A DNA stretch of 41,380 nucleotides, taken from contig CAIKHZ010000153.1 in assembly GCA_903827375.1 (NCBI GenBank), positions 1 through 41,380 on the forward strand, given 5' to 3'. Source of the DNA: Akkermansiaceae bacterium (GTDB lineage Bacteria > Verrucomicrobiota > Verrucomicrobiia > Verrucomicrobiales > Akkermansiaceae). The position numbers and the translations under genes were made by a program. Under the pieces are notes generated by a model. The model was not told the origin of the DNA. It made no database searches and saw only the letters and a list, made by a program, of their open reading frames with translations. Positions 8,161 to 16,510 of the stretch are shown piece by piece (positions within the stretch are counted from its first letter, which is position 1; the number at the start of each line of letters is the position of its first letter).

Positions 8161-10230
8161 ATGCACCCACAATTTTACATGTCGCGATATGCCGCGTTCC
8201 TTCTCCGGTCACTCGCCGTGGCCATCTTGCTGGTGCAAGCCTCGGCGGCGGACCTCAGCTGGGACGAGCGCTTGGCACGGGCGTCTTCGGACCGTCTGGA
8301 GCAAATGGACAAAGAGTTGGCTAGCATCGCACCTGAGTTGGAGAGATTGCCGCGCATTCCCATCGACGATCAAGGCGGCACCGGGGGCTTCGCCAGTATG
8401 CATACCGAGGCGCAGCCTGCCTGGGGCTCGCGCTATGCCGTCGAAGTGCACTGGTCAACCACCGCACTGGTGGATCTGGTGGCCCTGGTGCCGGCGCGCC
8501 GCTACGGCGTGAAGGGGTTGGACGCCGGGTACGGAATGCCGGACGCTTTCACGGTCGAGTTGCTCGATGCCATGGGCGAAGTCATTGGCCACGTGGCACA
8601 GGAAAGAAATACACACGGGCATCCGGTGCGAAGTGGGCATCCGTTTGTTTATCACGTATCGCCGCCGCTGGCCGCCACGGGCTTGAGAATCTCGGCCGAC
8701 CTGTTGGTTGCTGATACCGAAGGCGAAGGGAATTTCGTCCATGCTTGGGCCGAGGCATTGGCCTTTGAAGGAGAGCGAAACGTCGCCGCGGGCGCGGAGG
8801 TTATCAGTCAGGGTGGCACGGCCCCCTCTGCCCCTTGGCACTGGAACAACGCCTTTCTCGTTGATGGGCAGACGCCGCTGGGCTTGCCAGAGATCCCCGT
8901 TGGCGAGCACCGCAATATCGGCTGGCTCTCTCAAGGCCGCAATAACCCTCACGAATCTGCCGCTCTGACTGTGGACCTCGGCGAAACACTCGACGTGGAT
9001 GGCGTGCGCTTGGTGCCTGCCAAGCGCCCAACCTCGGATTTGCCCAGTGGCTTCGGATTTCCCCGGAAATTGATCATTTCGTTGAGCGAGACGAATGACT
9101 TCGCGAGCATCGGCAAGGACGCGGTCGTCGCCGAGCGCGATGGCCCCAATCCCGGCCACAATCCAGTCCAGATTACCTTCGCCAAGCGCTCCGGTCGTCA
9201 TGTTAGAATTGAAGCCACCGAGTTATGGAAAGCGTTCGAGAGTTACCCGGCATTTTTCGCTTTGAGTGAGGTGGAAGTCCTGGCCGGTGATAAAAATCTG
9301 GCGCTTGGGAAGGTTGCCAGTTCGCCCGATGGAATGCCTAACCTGTTTGCCACCGGTGGCACTTACTGGAGCAGCGCAGCCTTGACAGATGGTTTTGGGC
9401 CTGAGGGTCGGCTGGTGGCCACCCGCGAGTGGCTCATTCAACTCGATAAACGCCTGCAGTTGGAGACCCGCTCCCACGACCTACGCAGCGAGGCAAAACT
9501 GTTGGTAAGCCAATGGCGACGGGCCGGGCAGGCCGGCTTGACGGTTCTCGGATTGGTCGGCGCATTCTTGATTATCGCCTTACCCATCCGCTATCGCCTT
9601 CACGCCAACCGCGAGCTACTCAAGGTGCGTGAACGCATCGCCAGTGACCTCCACGACGAGGTCGGCTCCAACCTCGGCAGCATCCAAATGTTCGCCGACC
9701 TCGCAGAGGGCCGTGCGGGCCCGTCCGACGACCTGAAACGCATCCAGCGCATCGCCGCCGAGACGGTCAGTGCCGTGCGCGATATTGTCTGGTTATTGCG
9801 GCCCCAAGGCGATCACCGGATTGGAACGCTCGAACATTTGCGCGAAACCAGCTCAATCATGCTCGAGTCTCTCAAGTGGCATTTCGCCGCCAATGAGGCC
9901 GCATGGCAGGTCGAGTTGCCCGAAGAGGATACCCGTCACCTGTTTCTATTTTTCCGCGAGGCCCTTCACAACGTCATGCGCCATGCCGGAGCGGCGCAGG
10001 TCGATGTCAAGATCGAGGTGGTGGTTGGTGAATTCCGGCTAACCATCACCGACGATGGCATTGGCATTGCGCCGGAGCGCTTGCAACGGCCAGCCACCCT
10101 CCATGCCTTGCGCCAACGTGCCGAGGCCCTCGGTGCCACCCTTGCCATCGACAGCCAGCCGGGCAATGGCACACGGCTCGGCTTGGCCCTGCCGCTGGAC
10201 CGCAAGCGTCGGCGCAAGAGTCACGCCTGA
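8161..10230 (+). CDS. Membrane sensor histidine kinase with discoidin-like ectodomain
   Basis: A 689-residue protein starting at ATG 8161; ATG 8179 is possible. An N-terminal signal sequence (YAAFLLRSLAVAILLVQASA) leads to an extracytoplasmic region of about 430 residues. Residues about 90-200 are beta-rich, and residues about 250-385 resemble an F5/8 type C (discoidin, galactose-binding-like) fold (LTVDLGETLDVDGVRLVP, HVRIEATELW, FALSEVEVLA). One membrane segment lies near 458-476. The dimerisation and phosphoacceptor motif ASDLHDEVGSNLGSIQ puts the phospho-His at 498, followed by a HATPase domain with FFREALHNVMRHAG and DDGIGIAPERL, which is the NarL/DegS-type class. No response regulator is adjacent; a FixJ-type regulator lies 3 kb away. 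The ligand is unknown, a carbohydrate being plausible from the fold. Confidence 0.88.
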   Translation: MHPQFYMSRYAAFLLRSLAVAILLVQASAADLSWDERLARASSDRLEQMDKELASIAPELERLPRIPIDDQGGTGGFASMHTEAQPAWGSRYAVEVHWSTTALVDLVALVPARRYGVKGLDAGYGMPDAFTVELLDAMGEVIGHVAQERNTHGHPVRSGHPFVYHVSPPLAATGLRISADLLVADTEGEGNFVHAWAEALAFEGERNVAAGAEVISQGGTAPSAPWHWNNAFLVDGQTPLGLPEIPVGEHRNIGWLSQGRNNPHESAALTVDLGETLDVDGVRLVPAKRPTSDLPSGFGFPRKLIISLSETNDFASIGKDAVVAERDGPNPGHNPVQITFAKRSGRHVRIEATELWKAFESYPAFFALSEVEVLAGDKNLALGKVASSPDGMPNLFATGGTYWSSAALTDGFGPEGRLVATREWLIQLDKRLQLETRSHDLRSEAKLLVSQWRRAGQAGLTVLGLVGAFLIIALPIRYRLHANRELLKVRERIASDLHDEVGSNLGSIQMFADLAEGRAGPSDDLKRIQRIAAETVSAVRDIVWLLRPQGDHRIGTLEHLRETSSIMLESLKWHFAANEAAWQVELPEEDTRHLFLFFREALHNVMRHAGAAQVDVKIEVVVGEFRLTITDDGIGIAPERLQRPATLHALRQRAEALGATLAIDSQPGNGTRLGLALPLDRKRRRKSHA

Positions 10231-10424
10231 GTTGCGAAGATGGGACCCTGTCCATGGACTTCCGAATTGGAATTGGTCATGAGTGGGCGCAGGGAGTCAA
10301 TTTCTCGATCTGCCTGGAGGTGCGGCGGGTGAGCTTCATGGGGGCGGATGCGGCATGCTCGGATCGGGGATCCAACTCCGCATTCCGGGCGTTGTCACCA
10401 GTTGGATGTCTCAACAAGGCGGAG

Positions 10425-10682
10425 CTATCGCTGATCCGAGGCCCCCAAACCTGCTGCTTTCGCGCTGTCCACCACCCCGTTCAGGATGCGTGCTTGGTCA
10501 AAATCGTAGGGAGTGAGTTCCATCACCACCCACTGGCCCGCCTCAAAAACCGTGGCCGAATCCGCCAATCGCTTCGACAAATGCGCCAATATCCGCTTGC
10601 CGTTGGGCAACTCAGCTCGGTACAGCACCTCCCCTAGGCGCTCAAGAATCGGTCCGGATGTGTGAAGGGTTGCGTCTGGCAT
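10425..10682 (-). CDS. infA: Divergent translation initiation factor IF-1-like protein
   Basis: An 85-residue protein with an S1/OB-fold pattern. RAELPNGKRILAHLSKRLAD and VVMELTPYDFDQARIL align with the IF-1 core (xVELxNGxxVLAHISGKM and VxVELSPYDLTxGRI). The start at ATG 10682 is well supported by AAGGAG (10693-10698), 10 nt upstream. It departs from normal IF-1 in the segment between the two blocks (no RxxxIRIxxGD) and by a 17-residue tail after ARIL. The symbol is given for family membership; it may be a paralogue rather than the essential factor. It is convergent with the sensor kinase gene, leaving a 194-bp gap (10231-10424) in which nothing is recognised. The region 10683-10830 upstream is also empty. 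Confidence 0.75.
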   Translation of the reverse strand: MPDATLHTSGPILERLGEVLYRAELPNGKRILAHLSKRLADSATVFEAGQWVVMELTPYDFDQARILNGVVDSAKAAGLGASDQR

Positions 10683-10830
10683 GTTTCAAGCTCTCCTTGC
10701 GGGCAGGCGTCCTACTTTTCAAGCATGATCTTGTGGATGGGCGGCTTAGCCCGGGTTTCTTACCATGAGGCTGCAGCCTTTGATTTTGCAGGGATTCGTA
10801 TCAAAAAGCACTACAAAGTCGTTGGGGGCT

Positions 10831-12672
10831 TCATTCGACGGTGACGCTCTTGGCGAGGTTGCGGGGTTGGTCAATTTCACAACCGCGGAGGCGGGCGACG
10901 TGATAGGCGAAGATTTGGAGGGCGACCACTGCGGGAATGGTGGCTACGAGAGGATGGCAGCGCGGGATGAAGATGGCGTCATGCATGCGTTCGGCGGTGG
11001 CGTAGTCGCCCTCGGTAACAAGCCCGAGCACCTTGGCACCGCGGGCACAGCATTCTTCGATGTTGCCGAGCATCTTGTCCTTTCCGGGCACATCGCAGGC
11101 GATGGCAATGACCGGGGTGCCCTGTTGCAGCAGGGCGATCGGCCCGTGTTTGAGCTCGGCGGCATGATAGCCCTCCGCGTGAATATAGGAAATTTCCTTG
11201 AGTTTGAGCGCCCCTTCGAGGGCCACTGGAAACATCGGTCCTCTGCCGATAAAAAACGCGTGCTCGTTGGCCGCGTATTCAGCGGCAATGATGCCGATGC
11301 GCTCGCTTTGCTGGACGACTTTGGCGACCAGTGTCGGCAACGCTTCGATTTCGCGGGCGAAGCGGATGCCATCCTCACGGGAGAAACGGCGGCCGCGCCC
11401 GAGTTTGAGGGCCATCATCAGCAATACGGCAACTTGGCAGGTGAACGCTTTCGTCGAGGCCACGGAAATTTCGGGTCCGGCGTGTAGATAGACGCCGCGG
11501 CCGGTTTCGCGGGCAATTGTAGAACCGATCACGTTGCACAGGCTCATCACAAAGGCACCCTTTTGATTGGCTTCGCGAACTGCGGCGAGGGTGTCGGCGG
11601 TTTCGCCAGATTGGGAAATGGCGACAACCATGTCTCGGCTGCCGAGGATGGGATTGCGATAGCGGAATTCGGCGGCTTGTTGGACTTCAGAGTGGATGTC
11701 GGCCATGTCTTCGAAGGCGTATTCACCGACGAGTCCGGCGTGAAGAGATGTGCCGCAACCCAGTAAAACCACCCGGTCAATTTCCGCCAAGTCGCGCGGC
11801 GAAGTGCCCATGCCGGCGAGCACTGAGGTGCCGAGGTTGAAATCGAGTCGACCGCGAATGGCGTTGCCCAGCGCATCGGGTTGCTCATGAATCTCCTTGA
11901 GCATGTAGTGTTCGAAGCCACCCTTTTCGGTCGCCGCAACGTCAATGCCAAGCTCAGCGATTTCGCGGGTGACCGGTGTGTTGTTTAGGTCGCGCACATC
12001 GACGGAATCGGCCGTGACAATAGCGATGTCATCGTCATTCAGATAGATCACGCGCTGGGTGTGGGCCAGGATGGCCGAGGCGTCTGAAGCTACAATGGTT
12101 TCACCGTCCCCCACGCCGATAACAATCGGGCTGCCACGCCGTGCGGTGATGATCCGATCGGGCTGGTGGGCGGAGAGCACGGCGATGCCGAAGGTGCCCA
12201 CAACCTGATGGAGAGCATCGCACACCGCTTGGAAAATGTCTCCCTTGTCGCACTCGCCGATCAGGTGGGCTAACACTTCGGTGTCTGTCTCTGAATAAAA
12301 AAAGTGTCCGCGGCCTTCGAGGCGTGATCGCAGCGAGCGGTAGTTTTCGATAATGCCGTTGTGAACGAGGGCGATATTGCCGCTTTTGTCCAAATGCGGG
12401 TGGGCATTGACCTCGGTGGGCGGCCCATGGGTAGCCCAGCGGGTGTGGGCAATGCCGATGTTGGCGCGTTGGAAAAGTTCGGGCGACCACTCGGCGTGCG
12501 CCTTGTCACAGAGTCGGGCGACCTTGCCCGGTGCCCGGCTCACCAGCACCCGCTCGTCGTCGAGGATGGCGATGCCTGCCGAGTCGTAACCGCGGTACTC
12601 CAGCCGCCGCAAGCCGTTGATGAGGACGGTGGGAGCATCCGCTTTGCCAATGTATCCGACGATTCCGCACAT
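10831..12672 (-). CDS. glmS: Glutamine-fructose-6-phosphate aminotransferase (isomerizing)
   Basis: A 613-residue enzyme that makes glucosamine-6-phosphate from fructose-6-phosphate and glutamine, the entry to peptidoglycan and LPS amino sugars. ATG 12672 was chosen because Cys2 (MCGIVGYIG) must be the N-terminal nucleophile after Met removal; the open frame upstream is not coding. The N-terminal Ntn glutaminase has LRRLEYRGYDSAG, HTRWATHG and HNGIIENY. Two SIS domains follow, with VVLLGCGTSLHAG, ISQSGETADTLA, AFFIGRGPMFPVALEGALKL and HGPIALL, and the C-terminus ends NLAKSVTVE as in the family. Length is normal. No Shine-Dalgarno is visible at the start, and no glmS ribozyme was recognised in the leader. 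Confidence 0.97.
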   Translation of the reverse strand: MCGIVGYIGKADAPTVLINGLRRLEYRGYDSAGIAILDDERVLVSRAPGKVARLCDKAHAEWSPELFQRANIGIAHTRWATHGPPTEVNAHPHLDKSGNIALVHNGIIENYRSLRSRLEGRGHFFYSETDTEVLAHLIGECDKGDIFQAVCDALHQVVGTFGIAVLSAHQPDRIITARRGSPIVIGVGDGETIVASDASAILAHTQRVIYLNDDDIAIVTADSVDVRDLNNTPVTREIAELGIDVAATEKGGFEHYMLKEIHEQPDALGNAIRGRLDFNLGTSVLAGMGTSPRDLAEIDRVVLLGCGTSLHAGLVGEYAFEDMADIHSEVQQAAEFRYRNPILGSRDMVVAISQSGETADTLAAVREANQKGAFVMSLCNVIGSTIARETGRGVYLHAGPEISVASTKAFTCQVAVLLMMALKLGRGRRFSREDGIRFAREIEALPTLVAKVVQQSERIGIIAAEYAANEHAFFIGRGPMFPVALEGALKLKEISYIHAEGYHAAELKHGPIALLQQGTPVIAIACDVPGKDKMLGNIEECCARGAKVLGLVTEGDYATAERMHDAIFIPRCHPLVATIPAVVALQIFAYHVARLRGCEIDQPRNLAKSVTVE

Positions 12673-13016
12673 GATGTAATGATAAGGGTGAGAGTTGGAT
12701 TGAAGAGAAGCGCAAGGCCAGCAATTAGCAAGGCTCATGCCTAAAAAGACGCCGTTTTGGATCCATGGGGAAGCATTCGAGTTGAGAGGCGGGAATAAAT
12801 CCGCAATCAAACGCGCACGCCTTTGTGGCGCTGACAAAGGCCATGGATGAAAGAAAAAACAAGGACCATTCGGAAAGACCGCGTAGGTGTGCACCTGTTC
12901 CATCTCGCTTGCAAGTCTGATTTATCCGGATCTCTCGCCAATTCGCGGCGTCAGCTGGGTTGACTCGGTCTCGAAATCCATTAGCATCGGTGAACGCATG
13001 CATGATCCAATAGACG
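12673..13016. promoter_or_regulatory. 344-bp divergent intergenic region upstream of glmS
   Basis: No gene is recognised here. The region must hold the glmS promoter (minus) and the promoter of the small zinc-ribbon gene (plus). The one clear structure is a perfect 8-bp inverted repeat, GCCTTTGT (12819-12826) / ACAAAGGC (12834-12841), with a 7-nt loop, about 150 nt upstream of the glmS start. It could be an operator or a leader hairpin. A TTGACT at 12959-12964 lacks a convincing -10 partner. Confidence 0.4.
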
Positions 13017-13319
13017 ATGCCCGAAGTGTTGAGTTACGAATGTCCGTTTTGCCGCTGCGAGGTGCGGGTCGGTAGGTCGTGCCCGGGTTGTGCCAAACGG
13101 CAAGGTCGGGGGTCCGGCGTCCGAGTCCGGAAAACTTGGCAGCAGGAAACCGCGGCGGATGGTCTTGATTTGCCGGACAGCGACTTTGATTACGATGAGT
13201 ATGTGGCGAGGGAGTTCGGCCGATTGCCCTCTCGTCGGCTTGGCGTGCCTTGGTATTGGTGGCTGCTAGGACTGCTGGCGCTCATCGCCATCATCCTCAG
13301 TTGGCTCGGCTTTCACTAA
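13017..13319 (+). CDS. Small zinc-ribbon membrane protein
   Basis: A 100-residue protein starting at ATG 13017. The N-terminus has two CxxC knuckles (CPFC at residues 9-12 and CPGC at 23-26), typical of a zinc ribbon. An acidic middle segment contains DSDFDYDEYVAREFG, followed by RRLGVPWYWW and one C-terminal membrane helix (LLGLLALIAIILSWLGF). This arrangement is familiar from Verrucomicrobiota small proteins, but no function is known to me. It is convergent with the response-regulator gene, leaving only 10 bp between their stop codons. Confidence 0.8.
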   Translation: MPEVLSYECPFCRCEVRVGRSCPGCAKRQGRGSGVRVRKTWQQETAADGLDLPDSDFDYDEYVAREFGRLPSRRLGVPWYWWLLGLLALIAIILSWLGFH

Positions 13320-13329
13320 GCTCTCAGCG

Positions 13330-13992
13330 TTATCCGCTAATCCCAGAGCTATCTGGATCGCCGGGGCTGTCACTTGGAAAAGTGGCACCGGACTTTTCCA
13401 CAAGGCGCACCAGTGCAGCGACCGAGACAACTTTCATTTTGGCCATCACCCGCCCACGGTGGACTTTGATTGTCTTTTCGGCCGTGCCTAGATCCCCGGC
13501 AATTTGTTTGTTGAGTTTGCCAGTGATAAGGTGAGACAGCACCGTGCGTTCACGAGGTGTTAGGCTGGCGATTCGGCTTCGGATCTCGTCCGTTTCCGCA
13601 CGTTGTTGCCGTGCTTTGAAGTCGTGTTCGAGTGCCTTGTGGATCGCCGTGACCAGATCCGTGTGATGCGCCGATTTAGTCAGGAAATCCACTGCGCCAC
13701 TCTTCATCGCCTGCACACACATTGGCACGTCTGAGCGGCCCGAGAAAAAAATGATTGGAATTTCGCTGCCCAGAGCGGCGAGTTGCTGCTGGACGTCGAG
13801 TCCGTTGAATTCGGGCATTTCCATGTCCAGCACCAGACAACCCGGCATCGAGGGACGATAAATGCTGAGAAATTCCGCAGCGGCACAAAATTGCATCACC
13901 GTGAAACCCGCCGCTCGCAAGCGGCTCCCGACAAGTTTGAGAATGCTCGCCTCGTCATCCACCAAAAAAACCATCGGCTGTTGAGATTTCAT
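13330..13992 (-). CDS. FixJ/NarL-type two-component response regulator
   Basis: A 220-residue protein from ATG 13992; an upstream TTG at 14010 is less likely. The receiver domain carries the acidic pair Asp12-Asp13 (FLVDDEAS), phospho-acceptor Asp56 (CLVLDMEMPEFNG), Ser84 and Lys106 (DFLTKSA). After a linker of about 30 residues, a LuxR-type helix-turn-helix follows (LTPRERTVLSHLITGKLNKQ, AEKTIKVHRGRVMAKM), which is the typical FixJ order. The C-terminal 20 residues are acidic, Ser/Pro-rich and variable. No kinase gene is adjacent; the nearest in the window is the NarL-type kinase at 8.2-10.2 kb on the other strand. Pairing with that kinase is only a possibility. Confidence 0.92.
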   Translation of the reverse strand: MKSQQPMVFLVDDEASILKLVGSRLRAAGFTVMQFCAAAEFLSIYRPSMPGCLVLDMEMPEFNGLDVQQQLAALGSEIPIIFFSGRSDVPMCVQAMKSGAVDFLTKSAHHTDLVTAIHKALEHDFKARQQRAETDEIRSRIASLTPRERTVLSHLITGKLNKQIAGDLGTAEKTIKVHRGRVMAKMKVVSVAALVRLVEKSGATFPSDSPGDPDSSGISG

Positions 13993-14204
13993 TGCTGGGT
14001 GGATATTCAAGTGTCAGATTTGCCAAATGGGCGCGTAGAGGCTCCAGCATCCCTGGGGAAGCTCGGAAGCAAGCCAATAATGCGGATAGGTTCACGCCCT
14101 GCAAGTAAAAAACACAGCAAAAAAGCACTGAACCCGTGTTCGTTCACCAGTCGGCGAGTTTCCGCACTTGACGTAAACAGCGGACAGGCGTTGGTTGTGG
14201 CGGC

Positions 14205-14552
14205 ATGTTTCACCAAGTTCTTAAATCGAAGATTCACCGGGCGATGATCACTGCCGCCGACGTGGACTATGAAGGCAGTATTGAAATTCCCACCGACCTC
14301 ATGGAGGCCGCTGGCCTGTGGGAAGGGGAAAAAGTGCTGGTGGCATCAATTACGAGTGGCAACCGTCTCGAAACTTACGTCCAACCTGGCAAGCCCGGTA
14401 CTGGACAGATCATCATCAACGGGGGAGCCGCTCATCGCATCAAAAAAGGTGAGCGTGTCGCGATTATGGCTTTCGGACTATCGCAGGCACCGGTGCTGGC
14501 TCGAAAGATCGTGCTTGACGAGACCAACCAGGTGATCCGACCGGGGCGCTGA
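14205..14552 (+). CDS. panD: Aspartate 1-decarboxylase (pyruvoyl-dependent)
   Basis: A 115-residue proenzyme making beta-alanine for pantothenate synthesis. MFHQVLKSKIHRAMITAADV matches the family start. The self-cleavage site is Gly24-Ser25 in DYEGS, where Ser becomes the pyruvoyl group. Later motifs are the NRLETYV segment, INGGAAHRIKKGERVAIMAF and the C-terminal LARKIVLDETNQV. It is slightly shorter than the E. coli enzyme (126 residues) but complete. The 212 bp upstream (13993-14204), shared with the divergent regulator gene, holds no recognised gene. Together with panB at 7.3 kb it supplies two inputs to pantothenate. Confidence 0.96.
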   Translation: MFHQVLKSKIHRAMITAADVDYEGSIEIPTDLMEAAGLWEGEKVLVASITSGNRLETYVQPGKPGTGQIIINGGAAHRIKKGERVAIMAFGLSQAPVLARKIVLDETNQVIRPGR

Positions 14553-14630
14553 GAGGCGGGCTTCTATCGGATGGATATTAGTTGGGAATGGCGTTGACTC
14601 CAGTTGCAAAGCATGGCATGAGTCTTCTGC

Positions 14631-15191
14631 ATGAAGACGATTCCGTTCTTGTCTGCCGCCGTCGCTCTGGGTTTGGTTGCTTGTGATAACATGACTTCAC
14701 CGATGTCCAGTGGCGCTTTTAATCCTTTGCTACCGCCCGGCAGCGGAGTCAGGATGACTGACGCTCCAGCTGCATTGAAACCCGGGGATCACGTCCGCGC
14801 CATTGTGGATAGTGCCGCCTTTTTCAAAAAACTGCCGCAAGGCGATGCTGAAGCGGAGAAGACTTTACCTCGAGATACCACCATGAAAGTGATCCGAATT
14901 TCGGGTTCCTATTTGCAGGTGGAACTCGATAGCAGTGGCGAGGTCGGTTATGTGCCTGCCATTATGGTCGAAGATCGCAATGCCAGCCCAACATCGCTCA
15001 CGCCTTCACCCGGTGAAATTCTGGTCTATCCGCCGCCGCCCAGTGCGCCGGCCCAACCGCTGCCCGCCGTCGATCCGTCGGCCCTTCCGCCTGAAGGCGC
15101 GATTCCGACGGTCATTGAGCCGGAGGCACCCGGGCAAGCGCTGGACGGATCGGCTTCTAAGTTGCCGTCGAAGCCTGGTACCGCTGAGTAA
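14631..15191 (+). CDS. Putative lipoprotein with SH3-like domain and proline-rich tail
   Basis: A 186-residue protein. The N-terminus is a type II signal peptide, MKTIPFLSAAVALGLVAC, with lipobox LVAC putting the lipidated Cys at 18. Residues about 50-115 (GDHVRAIVDSAAFFKKLPQG, then MKVIRISGSYLQVELDSSGE, then VGYVPAIMVED) look like a bacterial SH3-type domain. The remainder is proline-rich and low in complexity. It follows panD by 78 nt and is convergent with rsmE, leaving 15 bp. A cell-envelope role is likely; no specific function is recognised. Confidence 0.75.
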   Translation: MKTIPFLSAAVALGLVACDNMTSPMSSGAFNPLLPPGSGVRMTDAPAALKPGDHVRAIVDSAAFFKKLPQGDAEAEKTLPRDTTMKVIRISGSYLQVELDSSGEVGYVPAIMVEDRNASPTSLTPSPGEILVYPPPPSAPAQPLPAVDPSALPPEGAIPTVIEPEAPGQALDGSASKLPSKPGTAE

Positions 15192-15206
15192 AGTCTGCGG
15201 CCACTG

Positions 15207-15947
15207 TCAGACGTTGCCAAATTGGTAACGCAGGGCACTCAGACCGTAGATGCTTGCGGTTTCTACGCGTAGCACGATGCTGCCGAGGGAGACTGGCAGG
15301 AATCCGGCGACCAAGGCGGCGGCGCTTTCTGCTGCGGAAAAATCGCCTTCCGGCCCGATGAGCAACGTTGCGTGGGTGGTGGCTGGGTATTGCTGGAGGA
15401 CGCTGCGCAGCGGGCGGGCGGCGGGGCCGAGGGATGCCATGAGTTTGAGGGCTGGGGGCGAGTTGGCGGCAGCTTGGTTGGCCAACCAGACGTCAAATGC
15501 GAGAGTTTCCGGGATATCGGGGAGAAGGTCTTGGCCACATTGCTTGCAGGCTTCGAGTGCAGTGCGCCGCCATTTTTCAGATTTGCCTTCGCCCGGATGC
15601 ACGATGGTGTGGCGGGTGACGAGGGGTTGGATGGCCGCCACACCGAGTTCTACGGCTTTTTGGACGATAAGATCCATGTTCTTCCCTTTCGGGATCGCCT
15701 GGGCAAGCGTAATGATGGGTATGGCCGGGTCGCCCAATTCGACCTCGCCAAGGACCAAAGCCACACGGCCGCGGCTGACCTCCAAGACCTTGGCTCGGGT
15801 ATGACGACCTTGGCCGTCAAACACGCAGATGCTCGCTCCGGGTTGGATGCGCAGGACTTGCGCCAGATGACGGGCTTCATCACCGGTTAGGACTGGTGGC
15901 GTGCCGCTCGCCAGCCAAGCGGCGGGGGGTAGGTAAAATCGAGGCAT
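15207..15947 (-). CDS. rsmE: 16S rRNA (uracil-1498-N3)-methyltransferase
   Basis: A 246-residue SPOUT methyltransferase. ATG 15947 gives MPRFYLPP, the usual RsmE start; a TTG further upstream is unlikely. The N-terminal PUA-like part contains EARHLAQVLRIQPG and ICVFDGQG. The SPOUT domain has LAQAIPKGKNMDLIVQKAVE (the conserved KGxxxDxxxxKxxELG), WRRTALEACKQCG, and the knot motifs LLIGPEGDFSAAE and SLGSIVLRVETAS. It methylates U1498 in the small-subunit decoding region. The gene is complete and stands alone; 97 bp lie between it and the next minus-strand gene. Confidence 0.95.
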   Translation of the reverse strand: MPRFYLPPAAWLASGTPPVLTGDEARHLAQVLRIQPGASICVFDGQGRHTRAKVLEVSRGRVALVLGEVELGDPAIPIITLAQAIPKGKNMDLIVQKAVELGVAAIQPLVTRHTIVHPGEGKSEKWRRTALEACKQCGQDLLPDIPETLAFDVWLANQAAANSPPALKLMASLGPAARPLRSVLQQYPATTHATLLIGPEGDFSAAESAAALVAGFLPVSLGSIVLRVETASIYGLSALRYQFGNV

Positions 15948-16044
15948 GGATGGCAGGAGGTGGAATGCCAACAAGATTTAGTCTTCCTGATGGAACAATT
16001 CAAGGCCGGTGTCCCCCCTGCCATCGTCCAGATTCCGTCTTGAG

Positions 16045-16434
16045 TTAGAATCCGATCAGGCAGACCAACTCGGTATCGGTGAAATTGTCGAGGTTATCCA
16101 CCGCTGCGCTGAGGACTTCAGTCTCTGCGAGTTCTTGAATGCCAGCAAACGCCTCGACGGTGCTTGCGGTCGCGGAAACAGCCTTGTGGGTTGGCACGGG
16201 GCTGAGGCAAAGCACCCCAATAAGTGCCGCAGCCGTGGTGGCTGCCAGACCGGTGAGTGGGATCGGGGATAGTAGCCGCTGCCACCACCTCTGTGGCGAC
16301 CCGGCTAGGCGTGCGGCACGGACGGCATCGTCGGTGAAGCGAGGCCCTGCAAGCCGTGGGGTTGCTTGATCTAATAATTCCCAGACAGCGTCGGACTCCC
16401 AGGAGTCATCAGTTGGAAGAGGGAATTGTTTCAT
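16045..16434 (-). CDS. Single-pass membrane protein resembling a verrucomicrobial anti-sigma-type protein
   Basis: A 129-residue protein from ATG 16434. The cytoplasmic N-terminus contains DAVWELLDQATPRLAGPRFT and DDAVRAARLAG, a pattern I associate with short proteins encoded next to ECF sigma factors in Verrucomicrobiota. One membrane helix (LTGLAATTAAALIGVLCL) lies near residues 59-76, and an acidic 50-residue C-terminus follows (VEAFAGIQELAETE, ending in TELVCLIGF). No sigma factor gene is next to it; the divergent neighbour is the cobalamin adenosyltransferase. The function is unproven and the anti-sigma idea is weak. Confidence 0.6.
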   Translation of the reverse strand: MKQFPLPTDDSWESDAVWELLDQATPRLAGPRFTDDAVRAARLAGSPQRWWQRLLSPIPLTGLAATTAAALIGVLCLSPVPTHKAVSATASTVEAFAGIQELAETEVLSAAVDNLDNFTDTELVCLIGF

Positions 16435-16510
16435 GGCCTGAGGAAGTTTACGCGCGAATAAACCAGTTGCCTATGGAAAAGTTGTGAATTGAGGAAAATA
16501 TTCTGGGTGC

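Noticed and set aside
10254..10637. Plus-strand 127-codon ORF between the sensor kinase and the IF-1-like gene
   Set aside because: It overlaps the IF-1-like gene antisense for most of its length and has no recognisable domain; the IF-1-like frame has both family similarity and a ribosome-binding site.
10765..11487. Plus-strand 240-codon ORF opposite glmS
   Set aside because: It is antisense to a strongly conserved part of glmS and has no domain of its own.
12673..12900. glmS ribozyme or riboswitch in the glmS leader
   Set aside because: The conserved core could not be recognised and only a simple hairpin is seen; the ribozyme is mainly known from Gram-positive bacteria.
8161..13992. Sensor kinase (8.2 kb) and FixJ-type regulator (13.3 kb) as one two-component pair
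   Set aside because: They are 3 kb apart on opposite strands with unrelated genes between; nothing in the sequence links them beyond both belonging to LuxR-output-type classes.
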